From Bacillus safensis (lineage in GTDB: Bacteria > Bacillota > Bacilli > Bacillales > Bacillaceae), in NCBI GenBank assembly GCA_030159235.1, contig BSBG01000001.1, positions 62,001-126,000 of the forward strand: 64,000 bases of DNA. Direction: 5' to 3'. Positions within the stretch are counted from its first letter, which is position 1; each line of letters begins with the position of its first letter. A model generated the notes under the pieces. The model ran no database searches and was not told where the DNA came from. It worked only from the letters and a program-made list of their open reading frames with translations. A program made the position numbers and the translations under genes. This document shows positions 17,828 to 26,122 of the stretch, in pieces.

Positions 17828-17868
17828 AACCAGTCTCTTCCTTTCCGTTCATGTCTATTCTCTATTAG

Positions 17869-17883
17869 TGATAATGATTATCA
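17869..17883. promoter_or_regulatory. Fur box of fhuBGC
   Basis: TGATAATGATTATCA is a perfect 7-1-7 Bacillus Fur box. It lies just downstream of an extended -10 element (TGATATACT on the minus strand, 17896-17904), so bound Fur would block initiation of fhuBGC. Confidence 0.9.
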
Positions 17884-18044
17884 ATCTCGAAGTCTAGTAT
17901 ATCACTTTCTTTTCTTTTTGAAATCATTGTTCTGATAATTTTCTTTATTTTCACAAAAAAACTGTGAGAATTTCACCATTTTTCTTTAGGTTCTAAAATA
18001 GCCGATGCTTTTTTGTTCACATCATGTTACGATAAAATCGAAAT

Positions 18045-18059
18045 TGAGAATCATTATCA
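18045..18059. promoter_or_regulatory. Fur box of fhuD
   Basis: TGAGAATCATTATCA fits the 7-1-7 Fur box with one mismatch and lies 28 bases before the fhuD start. The 160-bp divergent region therefore carries one Fur box per transcript. Confidence 0.85.
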
Positions 18060-18086
18060 AGAGAAGATGAATAGGAGAGAATCTTT

Positions 18087-19025
18087 GTGAAAATACGAAC
18101 TGGATTTCTTTTGATTTCTTTATCCATCCTTATGCTCTTTACAGCTGCATGCGGCAGCAATTCAAATAAAGAAGCTGCAGCTAAAAAGAATGACATGATT
18201 ACATATCAGGATGTAAAAGGCGAAGTCAAGCTTCCGAAAGATCCGAAACGAATTGTGCTTCTTGCAGAAAGCTATTATGGAGACCTTGTGACACTAGACA
18301 AGACGCCCGTTGCTACAACTGCACCCATCTTTAAAAACCCTTTTTATAAAGGGAAAACAGATGGAGTCGAAAATCTTGGAACAACCCCTTCTGTCGAAAA
18401 AGTTGCCGCTTTAAAGCCAGATATGATTATTGCTTGGGGAGAAGACGAGAAGTTTGATCAATACAAAAAAATTGCCCCCACTGTAGCAGTGAAATACAAC
18501 CAATATTCCTTCAAAGATCAGCTAAAAGAATTCGGTAAAATGACAGGTACACCGAAAAAAGCAACAGAATGGATCACGAAATGGGATACAAAAATAGCTG
18601 AGGTGAAACCAAAGGTAACTAAAGCGGTCGGCAGCAAAACGGTTTCGATCGTATCGCCATTTGATAAAGGTATTTATATCTTCGGAAACACCTTTGCCCG
18701 CGGAGGCGAAATCATTTATGACGAGCTGAAATTAAAGGCACCGAAGGCGGTCAAAAAAGAAGCGATCGACAGCGGTACTGGCTATGCAAACATTTCTCTT
18801 GAGAAGCTGCCAGAATTTGCAGGTGACTATATTTTCACAGGTCCATGGAGCGGCTCAAAAAGTAAAGGAGACCAAGTGTATCAAAGCAGCATTTGGACAT
18901 CACTTCCTGCCGTAAAAAATAAACATGTATTTGAAATAGATCCTGTCGGTTACTTCTTTAATGACCCAGTGTCACTAGAAGGTCAGCTAGAGTTTATTGT
19001 AGACCGATTGACATCTGCATCATAA
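18087..19025 (+). CDS. fhuD: Ferric hydroxamate-binding lipoprotein
   Basis: This is the surface lipoprotein that captures ferric hydroxamate siderophores and delivers them to FhuBG. The start is GTG with AGGAG nine bases upstream. A short lipoprotein signal peptide ends at FTAAC. The mature part has the FhuD/FecB-type KRIVLLAESYYGDLVTL start and LKPDMIIAWG. It is divergent from fhuBGC and Fur controlled. Substrate choice (ferrichrome or ferrioxamine) cannot be told from sequence alone. Confidence 0.87.
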   Translation: MKIRTGFLLISLSILMLFTAACGSNSNKEAAAKKNDMITYQDVKGEVKLPKDPKRIVLLAESYYGDLVTLDKTPVATTAPIFKNPFYKGKTDGVENLGTTPSVEKVAALKPDMIIAWGEDEKFDQYKKIAPTVAVKYNQYSFKDQLKEFGKMTGTPKKATEWITKWDTKIAEVKPKVTKAVGSKTVSIVSPFDKGIYIFGNTFARGGEIIYDELKLKAPKAVKKEAIDSGTGYANISLEKLPEFAGDYIFTGPWSGSKSKGDQVYQSSIWTSLPAVKNKHVFEIDPVGYFFNDPVSLEGQLEFIVDRLTSAS

Positions 19026-19029
19026 AAAA

Positions 19030-19055
19030 ACGTTTCTCCAGAAATGGAGAAACGT
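19030..19055 (-). terminator. Terminator hairpin for yvsH, displaced by repeat
   Basis: ACGTTTCTCC pairs perfectly with GGAGAAACGT around AGAAAT, and the T7 tract is on the minus strand (19023-19029). It lies 120 bases beyond the yvsH stop because a non-coding repeat sits between; half of the hairpin recurs on the gene side at about 19160-19170. Confidence 0.75.
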
Positions 19056-19170
19056 CCAGATTAATGACAAAGGGCTCAAATAATCTTGATTTTAGCGCTT
19101 TATCCTCTTTTCAGCGTGATAGCGAACCTTTGCAGTCTAGAAAGGACGAGAAGCGGAGCGAGAGAAACGT
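19056..19170. repeat. Terminator-associated intergenic repeat, short copy (copy 3)
   Basis: This short copy has the same parts as the copies at 21064-21215 and 49066-49242: an opening stem-loop (GACAAAGGGCT...AGCGCTTTATC, here with mismatches), then CAGCGTGATAG, AACCTTTGCAGTCTAG and AAGGACGAG. It ends early in GAGAAACGTC, which repeats the arm of the flanking terminator. It lies between convergent fhuD and yvsH and codes for nothing. Confidence 0.75.
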
Positions 19171-19175
19171 CTTCC

Positions 19176-20582
19176 TTATTCGGTCCCTTTGGCAAATCCT
19201 TTTGACATGAATGGATAAAGTAAAATCCCCACTAAGAATAAACCAATTCCAAGACCAAATGTTTTCAAGTCAGCTGTTCCAGAAATAATGACCCAAATTG
19301 AATACCCCATCGCTATAAGTGCAATGATTCCGTCTCTTGTTCGATTTCCTTTTTGAAGCTCGTACGTATCACCTTGCATGATGACCTTAAAGCTGTAGAT
19401 TGAAGACACAATATACGGAATGAGATACGCAAGTGTCGCTGATGTCGTTAAGAAGGTAAAAGCTTCATTAATCGTTCGTGACATCACAGAGAAGATAAAC
19501 AGCTGTGACATGATATTTGTGACAGTTAAAGCGAAAGCAGGACTTCCTTTTTTGTTTGTCTTTGCAAATACTGCTGGAAAATCACCAACCTTTGCTGCTT
19601 GATACGGTACTTCTGAACCGAGTAAAATCCAGCCAAGCATTGAGCCAAACAAACAAATAATTGCAAGCAGTGCCATGACAATTCCGCCAGCCGGTCCAAT
19701 AATAAGCTGAAGCACGTCCACGAATGGTTTATCTGAGCCTTGCAATTGATCGTGGGGCAGAACGCCCATTGTAATCAACGTGATAATCATATAGATCGAA
19801 AGAGCAATTAAAAGACCTGTAATCGTCGCACGTTTCACATCACGCTGTGAGGATGCTCTTCCTGATAAAATGACAGCTGATTCGATTCCAACAAATGCCC
19901 ATAGTGTAGAAATGGCCGCATGATGAATTTGGCCGCCAAGTCCGAGCACTCCTTCGCCGCTTGTTTCAACCGGGAAATAATAATGGTCGAATAATGCTGT
20001 TTGGAATGCAAATAATCCGGCGACAATAAAAAGGACGAATCCAAGCACCTTTGAAAAGGTCGTAATAAAATTCAATTTACTTGCAGCACTTAAGCTTGTG
20101 ATTAAAATGGTATGTGTTCCCCATAGAAGAATGGTACATACGATAAACGTCGTGAGCTGACCAAGTGTGATCGCTTCTTTTCCAAAAGTAAAGATTTCCG
20201 TCTTCACCGTGAGAATAGGGAAAAAAGTCGTTAAATAACCAGCAAGGCTCGTAATAATCGCGACATTACTAATCCAGCTTGCCACCCAATATCCCCAAAC
20301 CATTGTAAAACCGGCCGCTTTCCCTTTTTTCGGATCTTTAAAAAGCGCCCTTGCATAACTTTGTGGTCCAGCCGTCAGCTGCGGCTTATGAATGGACAAA
20401 TGCCCAAATACAAGTGCAATCATCAGCACACCGCCACCTGTCACAAGCCAAGCCATCGTCACACCTAGTGGACTTGCGTGCTGGGCAAGCGTACTTGGCA
20501 GCATAAAGATGCCTGAACCCACCATATTTCCGACGACAAAAGCCGTCAATAACCAAAAACCCCATTTTTTTGTCTGTTCCAT
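19176..20582 (-). CDS. yvsH: APC-family permease, probable lysine transporter
   Basis: This amino-acid/polyamine/organocation permease has 468 residues and about 12 membrane segments, with FVVGNMVGSGIFMLPS at the first helix and a C-terminal pair of helices typical of basic amino acid antiporters. I start at the ATG at 20582, seven bases after GGAGG; an in-frame upstream ATG at 20633 has no site. A lysine riboswitch and terminator precede it, so it should be made when lysine is low. This supports lysine as substrate over arginine/ornithine. B. subtilis YvsH is also L-box controlled. Confidence 0.85.
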   Translation of the reverse strand: MEQTKKWGFWLLTAFVVGNMVGSGIFMLPSTLAQHASPLGVTMAWLVTGGGVLMIALVFGHLSIHKPQLTAGPQSYARALFKDPKKGKAAGFTMVWGYWVASWISNVAIITSLAGYLTTFFPILTVKTEIFTFGKEAITLGQLTTFIVCTILLWGTHTILITSLSAASKLNFITTFSKVLGFVLFIVAGLFAFQTALFDHYYFPVETSGEGVLGLGGQIHHAAISTLWAFVGIESAVILSGRASSQRDVKRATITGLLIALSIYMIITLITMGVLPHDQLQGSDKPFVDVLQLIIGPAGGIVMALLAIICLFGSMLGWILLGSEVPYQAAKVGDFPAVFAKTNKKGSPAFALTVTNIMSQLFIFSVMSRTINEAFTFLTTSATLAYLIPYIVSSIYSFKVIMQGDTYELQKGNRTRDGIIALIAMGYSIWVIISGTADLKTFGLGIGLFLVGILLYPFMSKGFAKGTE

Positions 20583-20726
20583 TTCCGTACCTCCGTTATA
20601 TTCACTTTGGACCAGACCCGGCAGTATCTTCATTGATATATTTGTGAAGCAATGACTTACATTCTTTATGTTCGTAATGGATCACTTTTTTTAACAGCAT
20701 ACCCTTATTTTTGTTACTCAGAACAT

Positions 20727-20754
20727 AAAAAAAAGCCTGAACAAAAGTCCATGC
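20727..20754 (-). terminator. Regulatory terminator of the lysine riboswitch
   Basis: On the minus strand GCATGGAC pairs with GTTCAGGC (one mismatch, one G-U) and is followed by T8. It stands 15 bases after the aptamer and 145 bases before yvsH. Confidence 0.75.
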
Positions 20755-20769
20755 TTTTCAAAACATACA

Positions 20770-20955
20770 CCTTGATCTCCGGATAGCCCTCCACGCTTCA
20801 AAGACGTGGCAGTCCTGCATTTGTTCAATGCAGACCCAGCATAAAGAAAGTTGGAGCTCTCTCTACACTTCGGCGCTGATGCCTTTTTTCTCATGATCTT
20901 CGATTCCATCTCTCCCATGAGTGACTCATCATCCGCGCAACCTCTACCTCACTGA
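20770..20955 (-). ncRNA. Lysine riboswitch (L-box)
   Basis: The minus strand carries the L-box core in order: GAGGTAGAGGTTGCG at the 5' end, GGCATCAGCGCCGAAGTG in the middle, GGGTCTG...CAGGACTGCCAC, and the closing GTGGAGGGCTATC. A sigma-A promoter lies upstream and a U-rich terminator downstream, so lysine binding should stop transcription before yvsH. Confidence 0.92.
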
Positions 20956-20994
20956 GACATAGCGTGAGGATTTCTATTCATTTTTACTACACGA

Positions 20995-21023
20995 AGATTA
21001 TCAAACATTCTCATATCTGTCAA
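20995..21023 (-). promoter_or_regulatory. Promoter of the L-box/yvsH transcript
   Basis: TTGACA (21018-21023) and TAATCT (20995-21000) on the minus strand are 17 bp apart; the start would be about 20988, some 35 bases ahead of the aptamer. Confidence 0.7.
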
Positions 21024-21045
21024 AGGGAAAAACATAGAAAAAAGA

Positions 21046-21233
21046 CAGAGAATTGTTTCTCTGCCCCAAATTATTGACAAAGGGCTAAAATGATCTTGAT
21101 TTTAGCCCTTTGTCTTCCTTCTTTAAGCGTGATAGAAAACCTTTGCAGTCTAGGAAGGACGAGCACCCGAGCGCAGACCTGACAACGAATGCGAGGCTTT
21201 GCCTATACGCTGAGACAGAGAACCGTTTCTCTT
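21046..21233. repeat. Terminator-associated intergenic repeat (copy 2) with flanking hairpins
   Basis: A 152-bp unit (21064-21215) lies between two 18-bp hairpins, CAGAGAATTGTTTCTCTG (21046-21063) and CAGAGAACCGTTTCTCTT (21216-21233). The unit opens with a perfect 15-bp stem (GACAAAGGGCTAAAA, loop of 9, and its complement) and has an outer pairing of AGCGTGATAG with CTATACGCT. Only the distal hairpin has a minus-strand U tract (TCTTTTTT). It follows the stop of the small gene at 21246-21389. Confidence 0.8.
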
Positions 21234-21245
21234 CCTTTTACCTGC

Positions 21246-21389
21246 TTATTGGTGGTTATTTTTCTTCTTTTGTACAGCTTCCTGAAGCGGATCGCCGGCT
21301 AGCTCTTTACTTGCTTCTTCTAACAGCTGATTTACCTGCTGATGGTCTTTCTCACTTTTCGCCTTTTTATCCTTTTGGAAAAATGACAT
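21246..21389 (-). CDS. Small basic/charged cytoplasmic protein, 47 residues
   Basis: An ATG seven bases after GGGAGGAAAC opens a 47-residue frame starting MSFFQKDKKAKSEKD and ending AVQKKKNNHQ. It has no membrane segment, is rich in Lys, Glu and Gln, and looks helical. I do not recognise it. The good ribosome binding site and a terminator hairpin right after the stop support a real gene. Confidence 0.65.
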   Translation of the reverse strand: MSFFQKDKKAKSEKDHQQVNQLLEEASKELAGDPLQEAVQKKKNNHQ

Positions 21390-21470
21390 CACTGTTTCCT
21401 CCCTTTTCATAAAATGCGGTTGCCTGTTTAATTTGTGCTACAGTGCTCAGCATTATACAAGGTGAGAAGC

Positions 21471-21899
21471 TCAATCATCATGAAAAGTCTGTCTCATTTT
21501 TTGCAAATATGTCAGAAAAGTTTTTAAATCTTCCTTTGTGAAGTCTGACATCATATGCTGAATGACTTTTCCGAAAAGACGTGTGTGCTTTTCATAAATA
21601 GCCAGCCCTTTTTCCGTGGCTTCTAAACGGACAAGTGATGAATTGTCCTTGTCCCGTTCTCTCTGAATATAGCCCTGCTCACATAATTTATTGACTGCAA
21701 TGGAGGCTGCACCTGGGTTTAAAGAGAGTCTTTGCTTCAGCTCTTCGGCATGAGATACTTTGCCTTGTATCAAAATAGAAAGAGCATATATCTGCGGAGG
21801 CGTGATGTCTTTCTCTAACTCAAGTAACTTACGGTTTAATTTACGGCTGACTTCATAATGTACAAGAACAATTTCTTTTAAAATGTCTGCATTACTCAT
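21471..21899 (-). CDS. MarR-family transcriptional regulator
   Basis: The 142-residue protein has the MarR winged helix: ITPPQIYALSIL, SHAEELKQRLSLNPGAASIAVNKLCEQGYIQRERD (recognition helix and wing) and the following LVRLEATEKG. It is divergent from yvsG with 171 bp between, so yvsG and itself are possible targets. Ligand unknown. Confidence 0.85.
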   Translation of the reverse strand: MSNADILKEIVLVHYEVSRKLNRKLLELEKDITPPQIYALSILIQGKVSHAEELKQRLSLNPGAASIAVNKLCEQGYIQRERDKDNSSLVRLEATEKGLAIYEKHTRLFGKVIQHMMSDFTKEDLKTFLTYLQKMRQTFHDD

Positions 21900-22070
21900 C
21901 CGAATCGCATCCTTATCGTTAGTATCAACATGACTTCCCCCTTATTATAGAATGTTTTTCCATTCAGCCAACCCTTTTGTCCTCTTTTTCTTTAGAAATA
22001 AGCCTTGCTGAATGAATCTCCCCTTGATATAGTGAGTACTTGAACTAAAGATAGAACAGGAGTACGCATC

Positions 22071-22556
22071 ATGACAGGAAAAACACACATCATGGGCGGA
22101 ATTGCCGCCTCCACAGCCGTTGCCTACTATTATGGATTCGACCCAGTGACTATGGCTGCTGCTGGATCAGCAGGTGCCCTGATCCCTGACCTTTGCCATA
22201 CAAAAAGTAAAATCGGCAGAAAATTCCCGCTGCTCTCGACACTGATCAGTAGTGTGTTCGGTCATCGCACGTTTACACACAGTTTATTATTTCTGCTCAT
22301 CATTTATTTTCTAGCAACAACATACATTCCAAATGACAGTTTAAGTATCGGTTTATTAGTCGGGATGGCCAGCCACCTCATCCTTGATGCAGGAACAGTA
22401 AACGGTATTAAATTTTTATTTCCAGCTTCCATTAAAGTGCGACTTCCCTTCTATGTCAAAACAGGCAGCACAGGAGAACAAGTCGTACTAGCTGCTCTCA
22501 CCGTCGTCACCTGCTATTACATCGCTGTCATCTGCGGCATCACCATCCCAATCTAG
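22071..22556 (+). CDS. yvsG: YvsG-like membrane-bound metal-dependent hydrolase family protein
   Basis: This is a 161-residue membrane protein of the YdjM/LexA-binding-inner-membrane-like metal-dependent hydrolase family. Conserved His and Asp residues occur in MTGKTHIMGG, LIPDLCHTKS, FGHRTFTHS and ASHLILDAGT, which would bind metal at the membrane face, with about four membrane helices. The ATG follows CAGGAG. The reaction is not known. Order next to yvgJ as in B. subtilis. Confidence 0.82.
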   Translation: MTGKTHIMGGIAASTAVAYYYGFDPVTMAAAGSAGALIPDLCHTKSKIGRKFPLLSTLISSVFGHRTFTHSLLFLLIIYFLATTYIPNDSLSIGLLVGMASHLILDAGTVNGIKFLFPASIKVRLPFYVKTGSTGEQVVLAALTVVTCYYIAVICGITIPI

Positions 22557-22685
22557 TTCTCATGAATAAAAAAGAGTTTTGCGAAAAACACAAGATATGA
22601 ATTGATCATTCCTCATTTTTTTAGTAGGTTTAAGATAAGTGTTTTTGCCTTGCAGCTGAATACAGAATGGTGAGGAGCTACATAA

Positions 22686-24536
22686 ATGAAAGCGTTTTTC
22701 AAAAATCACTGGTTTTTAGTTTGCTCCATCCTCTTTATGTGGATGAAAACATACATCATTTATCAATTCGGATTTCATATACGAACGGCCAATCTGTTTC
22801 ACGAATGGCTGCTTTTGATCAATCCACTTAGCTTTTTGCTCCCTTTGTTTGGGATTGCTCTTTTTTTAAATGAAACGAAACAAAAGGTTTTTTTATTGAC
22901 CGCAAATTTGATTTTAACAGCGATTCTCATATCGAATACGATCTTTTATGGATTTTATATTGATTTCATTACGATCCCTGTCTTATTTCAAGCAAAGAAC
23001 ATGGGAGATATGGGCAGCAGTATGACAGAATTGTTCCACCCGCTGTTTATGCTGATGCTCATTGATTTCGTGGTGCTCGCGTGGCTATTAAAGCGCAAAC
23101 CTTTAGCACCAAAAGCGTCTTTCAAGACGATCAAAACATATTATGCTGTGTGCTGTAGCTTTCTATTGTTTCATGTCAGCACGGCCATGATGGATCACCC
23201 TCGCTTTCTGACAAGCTCTTATGATCGAGAAGTGATCGTGCGGAACCTTGGTCTGTTCCAGTTCCACCTATATGACGGTGCCGCCCAAACGGCACGTATT
23301 GGACAAAAGGCCTTTGCTGATGAAGATACACTTTCAACCGTAGCAAACTACACAAAGGCTGATTACAGTGCACCAAACGAAAAGTACTTTGGACTTGCTA
23401 AAGGCAGGAACGTTGTGTTCATTTCACTCGAATCGACACAGCAATTTGTCGTTGATCAAAAGGTGAATGGACAATACATCACCCCCTTTTTAAATCAACT
23501 TGCTAAAAAGAGTTTTTATTTTGATGAATTTTATCAGCAGACCGAGCAAGGTAAGACGTCAGATTCAGAGTTTATTGTCGCCAATTCCCTCTACCCATCT
23601 AGCAGCGGCGCTGTTTTCTTCACAGCAAGTGACAACGAATATGACACGTTATACAAGCAGTTGAAAAAAGAGAACTATCAATCCGTCCAATTTCATGCAA
23701 ATAATAAAACGTTTTGGAATCGTGATGTGATGTATGAATCGCTTGGGATTGACCGTTTTTATGATGTCGATTCATATCAGGTCAATGAACAGAATTCAAC
23801 CGGCTGGGGCTTAAAGGATATCGACTTTTTTGATCAATCCATTGATTATTTAAAAAAGCTAAAGGCACCTTATTACAGCACGTTCATTACCTTGACCAAT
23901 CATTTTCCCTTTGAAATCGACCCGAAGGACCAATTTATTGATGAAATTGATTCATCCAGCACCATTTTAAACCGCTATGTGACGACCGTCCGTTATCAGG
24001 ATGAAGCAATTAAGACATTTTTTGATCGCATGAAAGAAGAAGGACTGTATGACAATACGATGTTTGTCCTCATGGGGGATCACTATGGAATCTCAGAAGC
24101 ACATCATGAGGCAATGGCAGAGCTGCTCAATCAAGATGACATCACACCGTTTGATGCTGTCAAATTGCAGCGGGTTCCCTTTTTGATTTACATTCCTGGT
24201 GTCACAGATCAAGCTCCGCAGACAATTTCTGAAACAGCTGGTCAAATAGACGTGAAGCCAACACTTCTTCACTTACTCGGAATTGAAACGAAGGATGCCA
24301 TTCAATTTGGCAATGATTTATTTTCAAACGAACGGACGCCTTTTGCTGTTCTGAGAAACGGGAACTTTATTACAGATGATTATCTCTATACAAAGAACAC
24401 CTGCTATGATCAAAAAACAAGAGATCCTGTTGAACAGGATGAGGTGTGTCAGCCTTATATCGAAAAAGCCAATAAAGAGCTTTCCTTATCAGACAAAGTG
24501 ATCAATGGAAATTTGTTACGCTTTTATCAGCATTAA
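22686..24536 (+). CDS. yvgJ: LtaS-family glycerophosphotransferase (YvgJ, LTA primase-like)
   Basis: This enzyme transfers glycerophosphate from phosphatidylglycerol; B. subtilis YvgJ is described as a lipoteichoic acid primase. Five N-terminal membrane helices (about 1-170) precede an extracellular sulfatase-fold domain. Metal and catalytic residues are visible: Glu249 in VVFISLESTQ, nucleophile Thr291 in GKTSDSEF, and GDHYG near the end. Length (616) equals the family's. The ATG follows GAGGAG. A strong terminator follows the stop. Confidence 0.88.
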   Translation: MKAFFKNHWFLVCSILFMWMKTYIIYQFGFHIRTANLFHEWLLLINPLSFLLPLFGIALFLNETKQKVFLLTANLILTAILISNTIFYGFYIDFITIPVLFQAKNMGDMGSSMTELFHPLFMLMLIDFVVLAWLLKRKPLAPKASFKTIKTYYAVCCSFLLFHVSTAMMDHPRFLTSSYDREVIVRNLGLFQFHLYDGAAQTARIGQKAFADEDTLSTVANYTKADYSAPNEKYFGLAKGRNVVFISLESTQQFVVDQKVNGQYITPFLNQLAKKSFYFDEFYQQTEQGKTSDSEFIVANSLYPSSSGAVFFTASDNEYDTLYKQLKKENYQSVQFHANNKTFWNRDVMYESLGIDRFYDVDSYQVNEQNSTGWGLKDIDFFDQSIDYLKKLKAPYYSTFITLTNHFPFEIDPKDQFIDEIDSSSTILNRYVTTVRYQDEAIKTFFDRMKEEGLYDNTMFVLMGDHYGISEAHHEAMAELLNQDDITPFDAVKLQRVPFLIYIPGVTDQAPQTISETAGQIDVKPTLLHLLGIETKDAIQFGNDLFSNERTPFAVLRNGNFITDDYLYTKNTCYDQKTRDPVEQDEVCQPYIEKANKELSLSDKVINGNLLRFYQH

Positions 24537-24538
24537 AA

Positions 24539-24559
24539 GTCGCCATTTGGCGGCTTTTT
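24539..24559 (+). terminator. Terminator of yvgJ
   Basis: GTCGCC pairs with GGCGGC around ATTT and is followed by T5, three bases after the stop codon. Confidence 0.8.
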
Positions 24560-24651
24560 CTTTTCTCTTTTTAATGAAAACCTATGAATGGTCAATTAAG
24601 TTTGCTTATAATAGAGGATACACATGATATTGAATGATAAGAGGTGTGAAC

Positions 24652-25428
24652 ATGAAGTATATATTTTTCGCCTTCATCGCCATATGTTTGATCCTAAGCG
24701 GGTGTCAAACAGAGATGAAGTCATCGGATACAAGCAAAAAAACAGAGCTTGTGATTTCAGCAGCGGCAAGCCTGCAGGATGCACTAAAGGAAATTGAATC
24801 TGCCTTTAACGATGAACATCCGAATGTGACATTAACAAATAATTTCGGGTCATCCGGTGCATTGAAGCAGCAAATCGCTCAAGGGGCAAAAGCAGATCTC
24901 TTTTTCTCTGCAGCTGAGGCTCCCTTTGATGAGCTTGTCCAATCTGGAGACATCGATCAAAAATACATCAAGGATGCCATAAAAAATGAGCTTGTACTCA
25001 TTGTGCCAAAAGATCGTTCTTCCTCTATTAAAAGCTTTCAAGACGTCGAGCACATAAATGGAAAGGTGGCTCTTGGCACACCTGAATCCGTTCCTGCTGG
25101 TACATATGGCAAAGAGATTTTCACAAAGCTGAATATCTGGGATCAAGTAAAAAAGAACGCTGTGTATGGCAAGGATGTACGGCAAGTTTTAAGCTACGTA
25201 GAAACAGGAAATGTGGAAGCAGGGATTGTGTATAAGACAGACGCCCTCGTTTCCAAAAAAGTAAAAATTGCAGCTGTAGCCAATCAGGACATGCACTCCC
25301 CGATCATTTACCCAGTAGGGATCGTCAAAGGGACTGAACATTTAGAGGAAGCCAAGACCTTTTTTCAATTTCTTCAATCAGATACAGCCAAATCGATTTT
25401 TAAGAAATACGGCTTTCAAGTGACCTAA
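24652..25428 (+). CDS. yvgL: Molybdate-binding lipoprotein (ModA)
   Basis: This is the molybdate ABC importer's binding lipoprotein (258 residues). The signal peptide ends at LSGC and the ModA motifs AAASLQDALKEIE, NFGSSGALKQQIAQGAKADLFFSA and VARYGK-like segments follow. I start at the ATG at 24652, seven bases after GAGGTG. A TATAAT -10 element lies at 24607-24612. Its stop overlaps the modB start by one base (TAATG). Confidence 0.9.
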   Translation: MKYIFFAFIAICLILSGCQTEMKSSDTSKKTELVISAAASLQDALKEIESAFNDEHPNVTLTNNFGSSGALKQQIAQGAKADLFFSAAEAPFDELVQSGDIDQKYIKDAIKNELVLIVPKDRSSSIKSFQDVEHINGKVALGTPESVPAGTYGKEIFTKLNIWDQVKKNAVYGKDVRQVLSYVETGNVEAGIVYKTDALVSKKVKIAAVANQDMHSPIIYPVGIVKGTEHLEEAKTFFQFLQSDTAKSIFKKYGFQVT

Positions 25429-26093
25429 TGCCTATGGTGACGGAAGAATTTCTATCACCCATCTGGCTGTCCGTTCAGGTTGCTTTTGTGAGCGGGCTGC
25501 TTGCCACTGTTTTTGGCACAACGATTGGCTTTTGGATGGCACGAAGCTCGTTTAAAGGAAAAATGTTTGTGGAAACGCTGTTGATGCTGCCACTTGTCCT
25601 CCCACCAACGGTCGTAGGATTTTTATTGCTCGTCATATTTGGAAGGTATAGCATGATCGGGGGCGCCATTGAATGGATCTTCCACCAGCCAGTCATTTTC
25701 ACATGGTGGGCGGCGGTCATTGCATCGACCGTTGTGGCATTCCCACTTATGTATCAATCAGCAAAAGCTGGATTTTCAACGATTGAGTCAGATATTGAAG
25801 GCGCTGCAAAAGTAGATGGAGCTCACTCATTCCAAGTCTTTGCCTATATTACTGTCCCCCTCGCTCTGCCTTCCCTGCTGTCAGGAAGTATCCTCAGCTT
25901 TGCCAGAGCCCTTGGTGAATTCGGGGCGACCCTAATGTTTGCCGGCAACATCCCAGGGAAAACCCAAACACTCCCAACTGCTATCTATGTAGCGATTGAT
26001 TCTGGAAGAATGGAGCTCGCTTGGGCCTGGACGATTTGTATGGTGATCTTATCTTTTATCATGCTCTTGGCTGTGCGACGAAGCAGTACGTAA
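25428..26093 (+). CDS. yvgM: Molybdate ABC transporter permease (ModB)
   Basis: This is a 221-residue ModB permease with five or six membrane helices and the ABC-interacting EAA loop EGAAKVDGAHSFQVFAYITVPLALPSL. The conserved RALGEFGATLMFAGNIPG motif is typical of molybdate permeases. No modC ATPase gene follows; B. subtilis yvgLM also lacks one, so an ATPase from elsewhere must serve. Confidence 0.9.
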   Translation: MPMVTEEFLSPIWLSVQVAFVSGLLATVFGTTIGFWMARSSFKGKMFVETLLMLPLVLPPTVVGFLLLVIFGRYSMIGGAIEWIFHQPVIFTWWAAVIASTVVAFPLMYQSAKAGFSTIESDIEGAAKVDGAHSFQVFAYITVPLALPSLLSGSILSFARALGEFGATLMFAGNIPGKTQTLPTAIYVAIDSGRMELAWAWTICMVILSFIMLLAVRRSST

Positions 26094-26097
26094 AAAA

Positions 26098-26121
26098 TCC
26101 CTCTATGTGAGAATAGGGGGA
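26098..26121. terminator. Bidirectional terminator between modB and ABC permease
   Basis: TCCCTCTAT pairs with ATAGGGGGA around GTGAGA; T6 follows on the minus strand. It separates the convergent modAB and accessory transporter genes. Confidence 0.75.
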
Positions 26122-26122
26122 T

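Noticed and set aside
19056..19170. Insertion sequence or transposase at the terminator-associated repeats
   Set aside because: None of the three copies encodes a protein; if mobile, they are non-autonomous.
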